Shown here piece after piece: positions 8,104 through 16,229 of a DNA stretch of 64,000 bases. This stretch comes from Kaistia dalseonensis (lineage in GTDB: Bacteria > Pseudomonadota > Alphaproteobacteria > Rhizobiales > Kaistiaceae). The notes below the pieces were generated by a model. The model was not told the origin of the DNA, searched no databases, and saw only the letters and a program-made list of their open reading frames with translations. Where the stretch lies: positions 124,001-188,000 of the forward strand of contig NZ_JAUSVO010000002.1 of NCBI RefSeq assembly GCF_030814715.1, in the 5' to 3' direction. Position 1 is the first letter of the stretch, and the number at the start of each line of letters is the position of its first letter. Both the position numbers and the translations under genes were made by a program.

Positions 8104-8616
8104 ATGGACCTGCAGGCAACGGCCATTCGGGACGACTTCATTGCGATCACGCAGGACTATTTCGACTGGATGAATGGAGAGATCGTCCGGTTCTGCAACC
8201 TGTCCATTCCGGACATGGTCGGAATGGGCGTTGCCGACTATGTCCGGCACACGGCTGAAATCGCCGGCCGGATCGGGCCGGAGGATGGCGGCATCTATGC
8301 CCGAAGGAACGCCGCCGGCCAGATCATGGCGATGGGCGGACTGCGGCGCCTTCCCGATGGCACGGCCGAGATCGTCCGCATCTTCACGCGCCCGGCTTTT
8401 CGCGGCCAGGGCCTCGGCTTTCAGACGGTCAGCCATCTTGTCGACGAGGCGGGCCAGCTCGGCTACGGGATTCTCAGGCTCGACACAGCGGTTTTCATGA
8501 AATCAGCCCAGAAGATATACCGGGCTGCCGGCTTCTCGCTTCGCGAGCCCTATGAAGGGGCCGAGCCGCCGCCGCAGCTTCTGCCCTTCTGGCTCTTCAT
8601 GGAGCGCGCACTCTGA
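8104..8616 (+). CDS. GNAT-family N-acetyltransferase
   Basis: The 170-residue protein carries the GNAT acetyl-CoA signature: GGLRRLPDGTAEIVRIFTRP, then FRGQGLGFQTVSHLVDEA (about residues 94-120, the R/Q-x-x-G-x-G/A loop), followed by LRLDTAVFMKSAQKIYRAAGF. It should transfer an acetyl group to a small molecule or protein amine; the substrate is unknown. The start is uncertain. An in-frame ATG at 8032 overlaps the hydrolase stop and would add 24 residues, but this leader would run through the perfect palindrome at 8061-8082, so I chose MDLQATAIRDD at 8104. It lies in the same-strand run between the two hydrolase copies. Confidence 0.8.
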   Translation: MDLQATAIRDDFIAITQDYFDWMNGEIVRFCNLSIPDMVGMGVADYVRHTAEIAGRIGPEDGGIYARRNAAGQIMAMGGLRRLPDGTAEIVRIFTRPAFRGQGLGFQTVSHLVDEAGQLGYGILRLDTAVFMKSAQKIYRAAGFSLREPYEGAEPPPQLLPFWLFMERAL

Positions 8617-8722
8617 CGCGCCCACCACGCCCGATCCGGCCGCATGCGCAATTTCGCGACGCGCCGGAACCATCCCTCGGCGCGGCCGGACACGGCCCGT
8701 CTTGCTCATTGGAGAGCCACTC

Positions 8723-9901
8723 ATGGCGCAGTCGATGATGTCGGCAAAGTTTCATCGCGGCGCGGCATGGCGGAGGCTGTCCGCCGGCCTGTTCGCCACG
8801 CTCGCATTGTCCTTGCTGCCTATGCCGTCTTTCGGGGCACCTGCCGCCTCGAGCCTGCCCGAGATCAAGGCACGGGCAATCTTCCTGCCCGACGCTCCTG
8901 ATTTCGACGTCGTCCGCCCGATCTATTCCGCGGGTCCCGCTATCGTCGAGGACATCAGGATCGGGCCGGACGAGGTGGTGACCAAGGGACAGATTCTGCT
9001 GACGCTGCGGTCGCCGCTTCTCGACGAGAAGATCGCCACGACGAAATCATCGCTCCAGCGGCGCAGCGACTATCTGCAGGAGCTTACCGGGCTCGCGAAC
9101 CAGTATGAGAGCGCGATCCTGACGCTCGAGGGCGAGCGCCGCCGGCAGATCGGCGAAGCGATCACGACGATCGAGAACGAGCGCGACGGCTATCGGAAAA
9201 TCCTCGACGGCAAGACCGAGCTCCGCAGCAAGGGACTGGAGACCAGTGGTTCGACCTTCCAGGCCCAGGTGCAATATGACCAGAGCGTCAACGAATTGAT
9301 GAAGCAGAAGCTCGCCCTGCTTGAGGTCGATTCGCGCATCGCCCAGATGCAGCAGCAGCGCTACGAGCAGTTCTCTCCCCTGGCGCGCCAGATCGAGGAT
9401 CAGCGCATCGCGCTCGGCGAACTCGAAACCCAGTACGAATATCTGCGCACCATCCGCGCGCCGAGCGATGGGATCGTCAATTCGATCTTCGTCACGCGCG
9501 GCGCGTCGATCGATGCCAAGGATGTGCTGATGACGCTGTCGAACGCCAATCCGACGCTGCAGGCCTATGCCTTTGTCGATATCGCCGATGTGCCACAGCT
9601 CAAGGCGGGGATGACCGTCTCGCTCGCTCCTGCCCGTGCGAGGAAGGATCTGGACCGGCCGCTCTCCGGCACGATCCGATCGATTTCGAAGACGCCGCTT
9701 TCCAGGGCCGAGGCGAGGAACCTCTTCTTCGACGATGATACCGTCGCCTATTTCATTCCCGGCAGCATCGTCTATCTCGTCCGCATAGCGCTCGCCCCCG
9801 ACACGCCCGCAGGGGCCGTCGGCCTGGGCGATCTCGCGACCTTGCTGGCTCAGGGCCAGACGGTGGGCGCTGCCGGCGCGACGGCGGAGGGCCAGCCATG
9901 A
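8723..9901 (+). CDS. HlyD-family periplasmic adaptor-like protein
   Basis: This 392-residue protein has a signal peptide (about residues 14-42) behind a GGAGAG ribosome site. The order is the membrane-fusion-protein plan: first half of a lipoyl/barrel-sandwich domain (about 65-105, DEVVTKGQILLTLRSPLLDEK), a long Gln/Glu-rich coiled coil (about 105-235), the second lipoyl half (about 240-275, IRAPSDGIVNSIFV), then a beta-barrel domain. Such proteins bridge an inner-membrane transporter to the outer membrane, but no ABC, RND or MFS partner lies beside it. Its last 4 bp overlap the start of hydrolase copy 2 (ATGA), so the two are translationally coupled. The partner transporter is unknown. Confidence 0.8.
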   Translation: MAQSMMSAKFHRGAAWRRLSAGLFATLALSLLPMPSFGAPAASSLPEIKARAIFLPDAPDFDVVRPIYSAGPAIVEDIRIGPDEVVTKGQILLTLRSPLLDEKIATTKSSLQRRSDYLQELTGLANQYESAILTLEGERRRQIGEAITTIENERDGYRKILDGKTELRSKGLETSGSTFQAQVQYDQSVNELMKQKLALLEVDSRIAQMQQQRYEQFSPLARQIEDQRIALGELETQYEYLRTIRAPSDGIVNSIFVTRGASIDAKDVLMTLSNANPTLQAYAFVDIADVPQLKAGMTVSLAPARARKDLDRPLSGTIRSISKTPLSRAEARNLFFDDDTVAYFIPGSIVYLVRIALAPDTPAGAVGLGDLATLLAQGQTVGAAGATAEGQP

Positions 9902-11178
9902 ACGCCCTCGCTTGTCACGCCATCGGTCCTGTCGGCGATTTGCGCGACGCCCGATCGGCTCTTTCCCGCCTGGTCGGGTTCGTCTCCGCCTTCGCCGCCA
10001 TGGTCGTCATGATCGCAAGCGCGGGCTCGGCGCGGGCGGATGAAGCGGCGCCGATCACCGTTCCCTCCGGGGTGAGCTATGAACTGATCGGCCGCTGGGA
10101 CGTCGACAAACTCAACCAGATCCTGACGGTCGACGCGCCGAAGGTGTTCGATATCGCCGTAACGTATACGCCGGCGACGAATGCCGTTCGGCTCTATCGC
10201 GTGACCTATTCCTCCATCGTGCCGGAGAAGAACAACAAGCCGATCATGGCGACCGGCCTGCTCGCCGTGCCGGAGACGGACGCGACCAGCTTTCCCGTCA
10301 TGTCCTATCAGCATGGTTCGGTCTATCTGAAGACCCAGGTGCCGTCCTTCCCGGACCAGTCGCCCGAGACGCAGCTGATCATCGCGCAGTTCGCCGGCCA
10401 GGGTTATGTCGTGATCGGCGCCGATTATTTCGGCATGGGCTCGTCGACCGAGCCCGAAGGCTTCGGCGTCATCGCCAGCCAGCAGCAGGCGAGCTTCGAC
10501 ATGCTGAAGGCGGCGCAGGCCGTGCTCGACCAGATGAAGCTCTCGACCGGCAAGCTCTTCATCGGTGGCTGGTCGCAAGGCGGCTTCGCCACCATGGCCT
10601 TCCTCGAGCGGCTGGAGAAGGTCGACGTCAAGATCGATGGCGCGGCGACGGCGAGCGGACCGGCCGACGTCTATTCGCTCCTCAGCGGCTTTCTCGACTT
10701 CCCCAGGAAGAACGACGCTCCGTCCGCCAATCTTCTCTATATTCTCTCGGCCTTCTCTTTCGAGAACTATTACGGCCTGCCGGGCCTCGCGCGCTCCGTC
10801 ATCGCCGACGGTTATTATGATCTCGCCAGGAAGGTCTATGAGCGCCAGCCCTACGCTTTTGAAGATATTCCGACCGACCTCAGGAAGCTGATCCGTTCAG
10901 ACTATTTCGACCCGGACTTCTTCGCCAATTCCGCCTATGGCAAGATCGCGCTTGCGACGCAGGCCTATCGCTGGATCATCAAGACGCCGGTTCACAATTA
11001 CTATGGCGAAGCAGACGAGGTCGTCTCGGTCGGGCTCGCCAGGCTGGTCATGACCTACCAGCAGGGCATTGGCGGCGGCAACAACCGGGTCGAAGCCATC
11101 TCGACAGGCCCAACCGACCACCGCGGCACCTTCGCCACAGCCGTTCCCCTGTGGAAGAAATGGTTCGACGGCCAGTGA
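9898..11178 (+). CDS. Exported alpha/beta hydrolase (secretory-lipase-like), copy 2
   Basis: A paralogue of the 6822-8042 gene: 426 residues, with triad Ser226 in GGWSQGG, Asp in YGEADE and His in GPTDHRG. From residue 50 onward it is about 85-90% identical to copy 1 by eye, and the last 90 residues are nearly invariant. The N-terminus differs: a longer leader (MNALACHAIGPVGDL) precedes the hydrophobic signal core at residues 30-48. The start overlaps the HlyD-like stop by ATGA. An internal Met near residue 35 (10000) would give a leader like that of copy 1, but the overlap favours 9898. Confidence 0.85.
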   Translation: MNALACHAIGPVGDLRDARSALSRLVGFVSAFAAMVVMIASAGSARADEAAPITVPSGVSYELIGRWDVDKLNQILTVDAPKVFDIAVTYTPATNAVRLYRVTYSSIVPEKNNKPIMATGLLAVPETDATSFPVMSYQHGSVYLKTQVPSFPDQSPETQLIIAQFAGQGYVVIGADYFGMGSSTEPEGFGVIASQQQASFDMLKAAQAVLDQMKLSTGKLFIGGWSQGGFATMAFLERLEKVDVKIDGAATASGPADVYSLLSGFLDFPRKNDAPSANLLYILSAFSFENYYGLPGLARSVIADGYYDLARKVYERQPYAFEDIPTDLRKLIRSDYFDPDFFANSAYGKIALATQAYRWIIKTPVHNYYGEADEVVSVGLARLVMTYQQGIGGGNNRVEAISTGPTDHRGTFATAVPLWKKWFDGQ

Positions 11179-11203
11179 AGCGCCAATAGACCTGCCTTGG
11201 GAG

Positions 11204-11238
11204 TGGAGCCGGGATCGCAATAACTGCTGCCGGCTCCA
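11204..11238. terminator. Inverted repeat between convergent genes
   Basis: TGGAGCCGG (11204-11212) and its reverse complement CCGGCTCCA (11230-11238) form a 9-bp perfect stem with a 17-nt loop. It lies 25 bp after hydrolase copy 2 and 19 bp from the stop of the convergent glycoside hydrolase gene, so it can end transcripts from both sides. No T-run is present. Confidence 0.5.
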
Positions 11239-11257
11239 TTCGCGCATGTGTGCGGCG

Positions 11258-12784
11258 TCAGACCGAGCGCTTCGGGCGGACGCGGATTGCGAGATGCGGT
11301 TTGCCGGGCAGTTCCACCGCGAAGGCCGCATCCGGTCGCCGCTGGCGGACGGCGGCACCATGGCGGGTTGGATGATTGGCGGGCGCGTCGACGATCGTCG
11401 CCGGCGTCACGGTCATGTTCCAGGTATCGATAATATCGACCTCATAGTCGCCGGGCTCCTGCGGCAGGCCCGGCGCCCAGATGACCGGCTGATGTTCGCC
11501 CAGATAGATATAAGTGACGTCACCGTCCTTGGCGCCGGACACGCGGCTCCACGGCCAGTTCGCAGCACCGGAGATAGGCGTCAGGCCGGAGGCGACATCC
11601 TCCTCGAGCAGATCGCGCAGGAACCCGATCCGCTGCCAGGCCTCGCCATGCAGGACGCCGCCCTTCGCCCACCAGAGGATGTCCTCGGGATGCATGAAGG
11701 TCTCGCCATGGCCGGCATAGCCACCGCGCAGCAGCGTGATCCAGTAGCGATGCACCAGCTCGGCGGCCGAGATATTACCCCATGAGAGCATGATGTTGCC
11801 CTCATATTCCGGCTCGTCGTTGATGACCGGCTTGCCATAGGCCTCGCGCCATTCCTGGGTCCGCTTCACATCCCAGTTCTGGATGCAGACATGGCTGACC
11901 CAGGGCTTGCGATGATCATAATTGGCGTTGACGTCGCCATTGTGGATCGACTTCAAATGCCGGTAGGGATCATTCTCCTCAATGATCTGGAACGTGCGAT
12001 CCCACAGCTCCATCGGCTTGGAATTGAGCAGGAAGTCATATTCGTTGGCGAGCGACCACCAGACATTGCGATAGGCGGCGAGGCGCGCGACGAGATAGGC
12101 GACATAGCGGTAGTCCTGCTCCGCACTCATGTCGCAATAGCCCCAGCGATCATAGGGGTGGAAGATGATGATGTCGGCCTCGATGCCGAGATCGCCGAGC
12201 GCCTTCACCTGGTTCTCGAAATGGCGAAAGCTCTCGGGATTGGGCCGGTCGAAATCGAGCTCGCCCTCGATATCGCGATGATAGACGTCGTGCAGCGGCT
12301 CGTTGACGTTGAAGGGATAATCCTTCGGAAACACGCCCATGCGCAGCTTGTTGAAGCGCGTCTTCTTGAGCGTTTCGAGCGTCGTCGCCTGCAGTTCCAG
12401 CGGCTGATGCGTCCAGGCATAGCAGGTGGTGCCGAACGGCAGATAGGGCGAGCCATCGGCATAGGCGAAATGATAGCGCTCGCTGACATGCACGGGGCCG
12501 CGATTGCCCGTCCGGGGCGCCGACGCGGTGAAGCTCCCCTCACGGCCATCGAGTTCCGCAGCCGACGAGCGCGTCACATAGGACCACTCGCCCTCATTAT
12601 CCGGCATGAAGCGGACCTTGTAGACGCCGTCGCCATCATAAAAGCCCGGCACGCGCACCGTACGGCTGCGCTGGCTGAAAACGGCCTCGAGCGAGACCTC
12701 GATGAACGGATTGCCTGATGAGGGGCCCTCGAGGACCGCTTCGAAGACATCCCACTTGGCAACAGTCTGGTTCGACATATCCAT
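11258..12784 (-). CDS. Glycoside hydrolase-like protein (DUF5060/DUF4038/DUF5605 type)
   Basis: The 508-residue cytoplasmic protein (no signal peptide) has an N-terminal beta-sandwich (about residues 5-95, WDVFEAVLEGPSSGNPF, the DUF5060 type), a TIM-barrel (about 100-410, DUF4038 type, clan GH-A) and a C-terminal beta domain (about 415-505). Barrel motifs include LPFGTTCYAW, IIFHPYDRWGY, VWWSLANEYDFL, whose Asn-Glu fits a clan GH-A acid/base, and PVINDEPEYEG, which supplies the likely nucleophile Glu. The substrate is unknown. It is the last gene of the importer operon, which suggests intracellular cleavage of an imported glycoside or oligosaccharide. Confidence 0.8.
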   Translation of the reverse strand: MDMSNQTVAKWDVFEAVLEGPSSGNPFIEVSLEAVFSQRSRTVRVPGFYDGDGVYKVRFMPDNEGEWSYVTRSSAAELDGREGSFTASAPRTGNRGPVHVSERYHFAYADGSPYLPFGTTCYAWTHQPLELQATTLETLKKTRFNKLRMGVFPKDYPFNVNEPLHDVYHRDIEGELDFDRPNPESFRHFENQVKALGDLGIEADIIIFHPYDRWGYCDMSAEQDYRYVAYLVARLAAYRNVWWSLANEYDFLLNSKPMELWDRTFQIIEENDPYRHLKSIHNGDVNANYDHRKPWVSHVCIQNWDVKRTQEWREAYGKPVINDEPEYEGNIMLSWGNISAAELVHRYWITLLRGGYAGHGETFMHPEDILWWAKGGVLHGEAWQRIGFLRDLLEEDVASGLTPISGAANWPWSRVSGAKDGDVTYIYLGEHQPVIWAPGLPQEPGDYEVDIIDTWNMTVTPATIVDAPANHPTRHGAAVRQRRPDAAFAVELPGKPHLAIRVRPKRSV

Positions 12785-12812
12785 GCTTCACTGACGGAGG
12801 AAAGACGGGGCT

Positions 12813-13691
12813 TCAGCCCTTGACGGCGCCGGATGTGAGACCCGACACGAAATAGCGCTGGAAGATCAGGTAGACGATCGTCGCCGGCAGGACGGTCATG
12901 ACGATCGCGGCGTTGAGCTGGCCGTAATCGCGCGAGAACTGTCCCTGGAAGGCCGAGAGGCCGAGCGGCAGGGTCCACATGTTGCGGTCCTGCAGCAGGA
13001 CGAGCGCCATGGCGAACTCGTTCCACGTCGCCACGAAATCGATGATCAGCAGTGCCGCCAGAACCGGCAGCGACAGCGGCAGGAAGATGCGCGTGAAGAT
13101 CACGAAGTGCGATGCGCCGTCGATGCGGGCCGCCTCGCTGAGCTCGACAGGAATGCCGCGGAAGAAGCCGTGCAGGATGAAGACCTGATACGGAACGCCG
13201 AAGGCGAGATAAGGCAGGATGACGCCGGGATAGGTGTCGATCAGGCCGAAACTGTTCACCAGCGTGAACAGCGGCGCCAGCATCACCTGAAACGGGATCA
13301 TCGTGCCGAACAGGATCGCCAGAAGCAGGAGCTTCGCGCCGGGAAAGGAGATCCGCGCCAGCGCATAGGCGGCCATCGACGAGATGAAGAGGCCGAGCGG
13401 CACCTTGATCAGCGTGATGATGGCGCTGTTGAAGACCGTCGTGCCGAACCGGCCCCGCGCCCAGGCGTCCGAGAAATTGGCGAAACGTGGTGAGAGCGGC
13501 GGCGCGAAGGCACTGGTGGACATCACCTGCGCGGTGGATTTGAACGAAGTGAAGACGATGAACACGAAGGGCGCGATCCAGACGATCGCGACCACGACGA
13601 GCGCGATCCAGAGCCCGACCAGGACCCAGTCGCGCTGGGGCCTGCGATCAGTGGCGTCTTCGCTCATGACGGCGAGGGAAGCGGCCATCAT
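12813..13691 (-). CDS. Carbohydrate ABC importer permease (MalG type)
   Basis: The 292-residue inner-membrane protein has six membrane segments and the EAA loop seen in binding-protein-dependent permeases (ELSEAARIDGASHFVIFTRIFLPLSLP, about residues 188-214). The N-terminal cytoplasmic stretch of about 25 residues before the first helix is usual for MalG-type subunits. The ATG overlaps the stop of the upstream permease by 4 bp. An internal ATG at 13667 (MSEDATDRR) is an alternative. It would pair with the MalF-type subunit; the ATPase must come from elsewhere. Confidence 0.92.
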   Translation of the reverse strand: MMAASLAVMSEDATDRRPQRDWVLVGLWIALVVVAIVWIAPFVFIVFTSFKSTAQVMSTSAFAPPLSPRFANFSDAWARGRFGTTVFNSAIITLIKVPLGLFISSMAAYALARISFPGAKLLLLAILFGTMIPFQVMLAPLFTLVNSFGLIDTYPGVILPYLAFGVPYQVFILHGFFRGIPVELSEAARIDGASHFVIFTRIFLPLSLPVLAALLIIDFVATWNEFAMALVLLQDRNMWTLPLGLSAFQGQFSRDYGQLNAAIVMTVLPATIVYLIFQRYFVSGLTSGAVKG

Positions 13692-14584
13692 TGAAACTCC
13701 TCACGCTTCTGCGACCAGCGCAGATAGGGAACGACGACGGCGAGGGTGATCAGCAGCAGGACGACGGAAATGGCGCTGCCGCGACCGAAGTCGAAGATCT
13801 GCATCGACTGGGTGAACGCCCAGAGCGCCAGCATCTGCGTCGACTGCGCCGGGCCGCCGCCAGTCAGGCCATAGACGATGTCGAAGGCCTTCAGCGACGA
13901 GATGATCGAGAGCACCAGCACGATGGTGATCGTCGTCTTGAGCGCCGGCATGGTCACGTGGCGGAAGACGTTCCAGCGCCCGGCGCCGTCGATGCGCGCC
14001 GCTTCGATCAGCGTCTTGTTGACGCCCTGCAGTCCGGCGAGGAACAGCACCATCGAGAAGCCGACCGATTGCCAGAGATGGGCGACGAAGGCGGAATAGA
14101 GGGCGATGTTGCGATTGCCGAGCCAGTCCTGGTTCCAGGATTGCAGCCCGAGCATGCCGAGCACCTCGCCGAACAGGCCGAAAAAGGGGTCGTACATCCA
14201 GCGCCACATCGTCGCGACGGCGATCGGCGCGATGATCACGGGCAGGTAATAGACGGCCCTGAGCGTGTTCCGCCCGAAGATCGGCTGGTTGAGGCCGAGG
14301 GCGAGGGCGAGGCCGATGATCGGCGGGAAGATCACGGAGAGGATCGTCCAGATCACCGTATTGCGGAACGCACCCCAGAAGACCGGATCCTTGGTGAAGA
14401 TGTCGGAATAGTTGACCGTTCCGACGAACTGCCGGTGCGGATCGAGCCCATTCCATTTCTGGAAGCTCAGGATCACCACGTCGATCATCGGGTAGATGGC
14501 GAAAACCAGATAGATGACCAGCGCCGGCGCGAGCAGCAATACAGCCTGTGAACGAGCGTCGGACAGGACTTTACGGGGAGTCAT
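13688..14584 (-). CDS. Carbohydrate ABC importer permease (MalF/UgpA type)
   Basis: The 298-residue protein has six membrane segments and the EAA loop (KTLIEAARIDGAGRWNVFRHVTMP, about residues 195-218). It lacks the large periplasmic loop of E. coli MalF and so resembles UgpA-like subunits. AAGGA precedes the start at a good distance. It follows the binding-protein gene by 104 bp, which contain a strong hairpin, and overlaps the MalG-type gene by 4 bp. Confidence 0.92.
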   Translation of the reverse strand: MTPRKVLSDARSQAVLLLAPALVIYLVFAIYPMIDVVILSFQKWNGLDPHRQFVGTVNYSDIFTKDPVFWGAFRNTVIWTILSVIFPPIIGLALALGLNQPIFGRNTLRAVYYLPVIIAPIAVATMWRWMYDPFFGLFGEVLGMLGLQSWNQDWLGNRNIALYSAFVAHLWQSVGFSMVLFLAGLQGVNKTLIEAARIDGAGRWNVFRHVTMPALKTTITIVLVLSIISSLKAFDIVYGLTGGGPAQSTQMLALWAFTQSMQIFDFGRGSAISVVLLLITLAVVVPYLRWSQKREEFQ

Positions 14585-14645
14585 GGGCCATTCCTTCGCG
14601 TGCCGCCTCCGGCCTGGCGTCGCGGCCTTGCGACGCGCAGACAGA

Positions 14646-14672
14646 GCCGGCCTCCCCGAGGAGGAGGCCGGC
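14646..14672 (-). terminator. Hairpin between binding-protein and permease genes
   Basis: GCCGGCCTCC and its reverse complement (14646-14655 and 14663-14672) form a perfect 10-bp stem with a 7-nt loop, 16 bp after the binding-protein stop. There is no T-run. In binding-protein-dependent operons such hairpins protect the upstream mRNA or partly stop transcription, which raises binding protein over permease. Confidence 0.6.
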
Positions 14673-14688
14673 CATGGTGTCCAGCAGC

Positions 14689-15933
14689 CTAGCCGCGATT
14701 ACCGATGAAGGTCTGCAACTGCTTGGCGGCTTCGGCAGGCGCCATGTTTCCGCTCGCAACCTCGTTGATGACGCGGAAATATTCGGTCGTCACATCAAGC
14801 GGGAAGGCCTGGTCGCCGTTCATGTAGACCTGGCTGTACGTATTGAAGATATCCACCCACTTCTGGTCGAGCGGGCGAAGATCCTTATAGACGACGTTCT
14901 TGTTGATCGACGTCGGGCTGAACTTTCCGAGAACTTCCTGCTGCACCGGCGTGGAGATGAAATAGTCCAGGAATTTCGCGGCAAGATCCGGGTTCTTGCT
15001 CTTCGTGCTCACGTAATTGTACTCGGCAAAGCCATAGAGCCGGTTCGTCCCGGTCGGGAACGGGAAAATATCGTAGTCGTCGAGATTACCCGCCTCGGAG
15101 AGCTGCTGGACCAGCCAGTCGCCTTCCAGCACCATGGCCGCACGCCCGGCGACGAACAGGTTGAAGGACTGCGCATTGTCGATGCCCATGAAGGGCGAGA
15201 GAATGTAATTCTTGCTCCACTTGTCGAGTTCGGCGAAGGATTCGACGGCGCAGGCTTCCGTCGACCAGTCCAGCTTCATATCCATCAGCGCATCATGCTT
15301 CTCGGCGCCGCATTTCGACTCGAGAATGACGTCCATGAGGCGCATCACATGCCAGTTGACCGTGCCGCCAAAGGTGATCGCCGGAATTCCGGCCGCCTTG
15401 AGCTTTTCGGCATCGGCGACCAGCTCGTCGTAATTCTTCGGCAGCTCGGTAATGCCCGCCTTCGCGAACAGGGCCTTGTTGTAGTAGATGGCCTCGCCCT
15501 TGAACGACGACGGCACGCCCTGGCGGCCGCCCGGGTAGATCTTGGAGAAAGAGAGCGCCGCAGGGATCAGTTCGTCGTCCCATTTATATTCGGCATAGTA
15601 TTTGTCGAGCGGCAGGCTCAATCCGGCCTTGATATATTCACCGCCGAGGCCAAGTCCGGCCCAGCTGAAATAGATATCCGGGCCCTTGTCCGAACCAGCC
15701 GCGACGCGGAGCGCCGTCTTATGGTCGTCGGTGCCGCGGGTCACGATCTCGACCTTCGACCCGGGATTGGCGGCCGCGAAATCATCCGCGATCTTCTGGA
15801 AGGCGTCGTTGGCCGCCTGCGAACTGAAATTCAGCGTCCACAGCGTTATCGTCTCCGCAGAGACGAGGCTTGGCGCAAGCATCAGCGTTCCGGCCATCGC
15901 ACTGATCCGAACCGCATTCAAAAACGAAGTCAT
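14689..15933 (-). CDS. Sugar ABC importer extracellular binding protein
   Basis: The 414-residue cluster-B (MalE/UgpB-like) binding protein has a signal peptide (residues 1-26, ending LAPSLVSA) and an initial strand ETITLWTLNF typical of the family. Later motifs include DIYFSWAGLGLGGEYIKAG, GVPSSFKGEAIYYNKALFAKAGI and AVESFAELDKW. The frame runs 75 bp farther upstream, but the ATG at 15933 is preceded by GGGAGGAGCCC, a near-perfect ribosome site, and begins the signal peptide. It is the first gene of the operon, with a promoter and palindromic operator upstream. The ligand cannot be told from sequence; the linked hydrolase suggests an oligosaccharide or glycoside. Confidence 0.9.
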   Translation of the reverse strand: MTSFLNAVRISAMAGTLMLAPSLVSAETITLWTLNFSSQAANDAFQKIADDFAAANPGSKVEIVTRGTDDHKTALRVAAGSDKGPDIYFSWAGLGLGGEYIKAGLSLPLDKYYAEYKWDDELIPAALSFSKIYPGGRQGVPSSFKGEAIYYNKALFAKAGITELPKNYDELVADAEKLKAAGIPAITFGGTVNWHVMRLMDVILESKCGAEKHDALMDMKLDWSTEACAVESFAELDKWSKNYILSPFMGIDNAQSFNLFVAGRAAMVLEGDWLVQQLSEAGNLDDYDIFPFPTGTNRLYGFAEYNYVSTKSKNPDLAAKFLDYFISTPVQQEVLGKFSPTSINKNVVYKDLRPLDQKWVDIFNTYSQVYMNGDQAFPLDVTTEYFRVINEVASGNMAPAEAAKQLQTFIGNRG

Positions 15934-15973
15934 TGGGCTCCTCCCTTTCGACTTTTTTTGCGAATGTTGCGTA

Positions 15974-16004
15974 TTTATAGCGCTTGCTGGCGGATATCTG
16001 TCAA
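15974..16004 (-). promoter_or_regulatory. Sigma-70-type promoter of the importer operon
   Basis: On the minus strand TTGACA (16004-15999) precedes a CTATAAA segment (15980-15974), giving 18 bp before CTATAA or 19 bp before TATAAA. The start codon is about 40 bp beyond. The palindromic operator begins 7 bp upstream of the -35 box. The boxes match the consensus well but are unproven. Confidence 0.55.
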
Positions 16005-16011
16005 GCATGGA

Positions 16012-16031
16012 TTATGTCATCCATGACATAA
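16012..16031. promoter_or_regulatory. Perfect palindromic operator, probably for the ROK regulator
   Basis: TTATGTCAT, a 2-bp CC spacer and ATGACATAA form a 20-bp perfect palindrome between the divergent importer and ROK genes. It lies beside the -35 box of the importer promoter. Site symmetry and position fit a dimeric repressor, and the adjacent ROK protein is the natural candidate. Confidence 0.65.
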
Positions 16032-16229
16032 ATAGCTCGATGAACCGCCCGGCACCCTCTGCCAGCCAGACCGGTAAACGAACAGATTCAAGCGATCCCC
16101 TTGGATCCAGGCCGACGGCCTTCCGTCTTGGACGACACAAATATTGCGGCTTCAAGCGCACTTCCCGTGCGAGCGCGAACGTATTATGCGATAGCCGACA
16201 CAATTCTCACGGCTGGGTGGACAACGCCT

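Noticed and set aside
8723-11178. HlyD-like protein plus hydrolases as a type I secretion system
   Set aside because: No ABC exporter or outer-membrane channel is present, and both hydrolases have their own Sec-type signal peptides.
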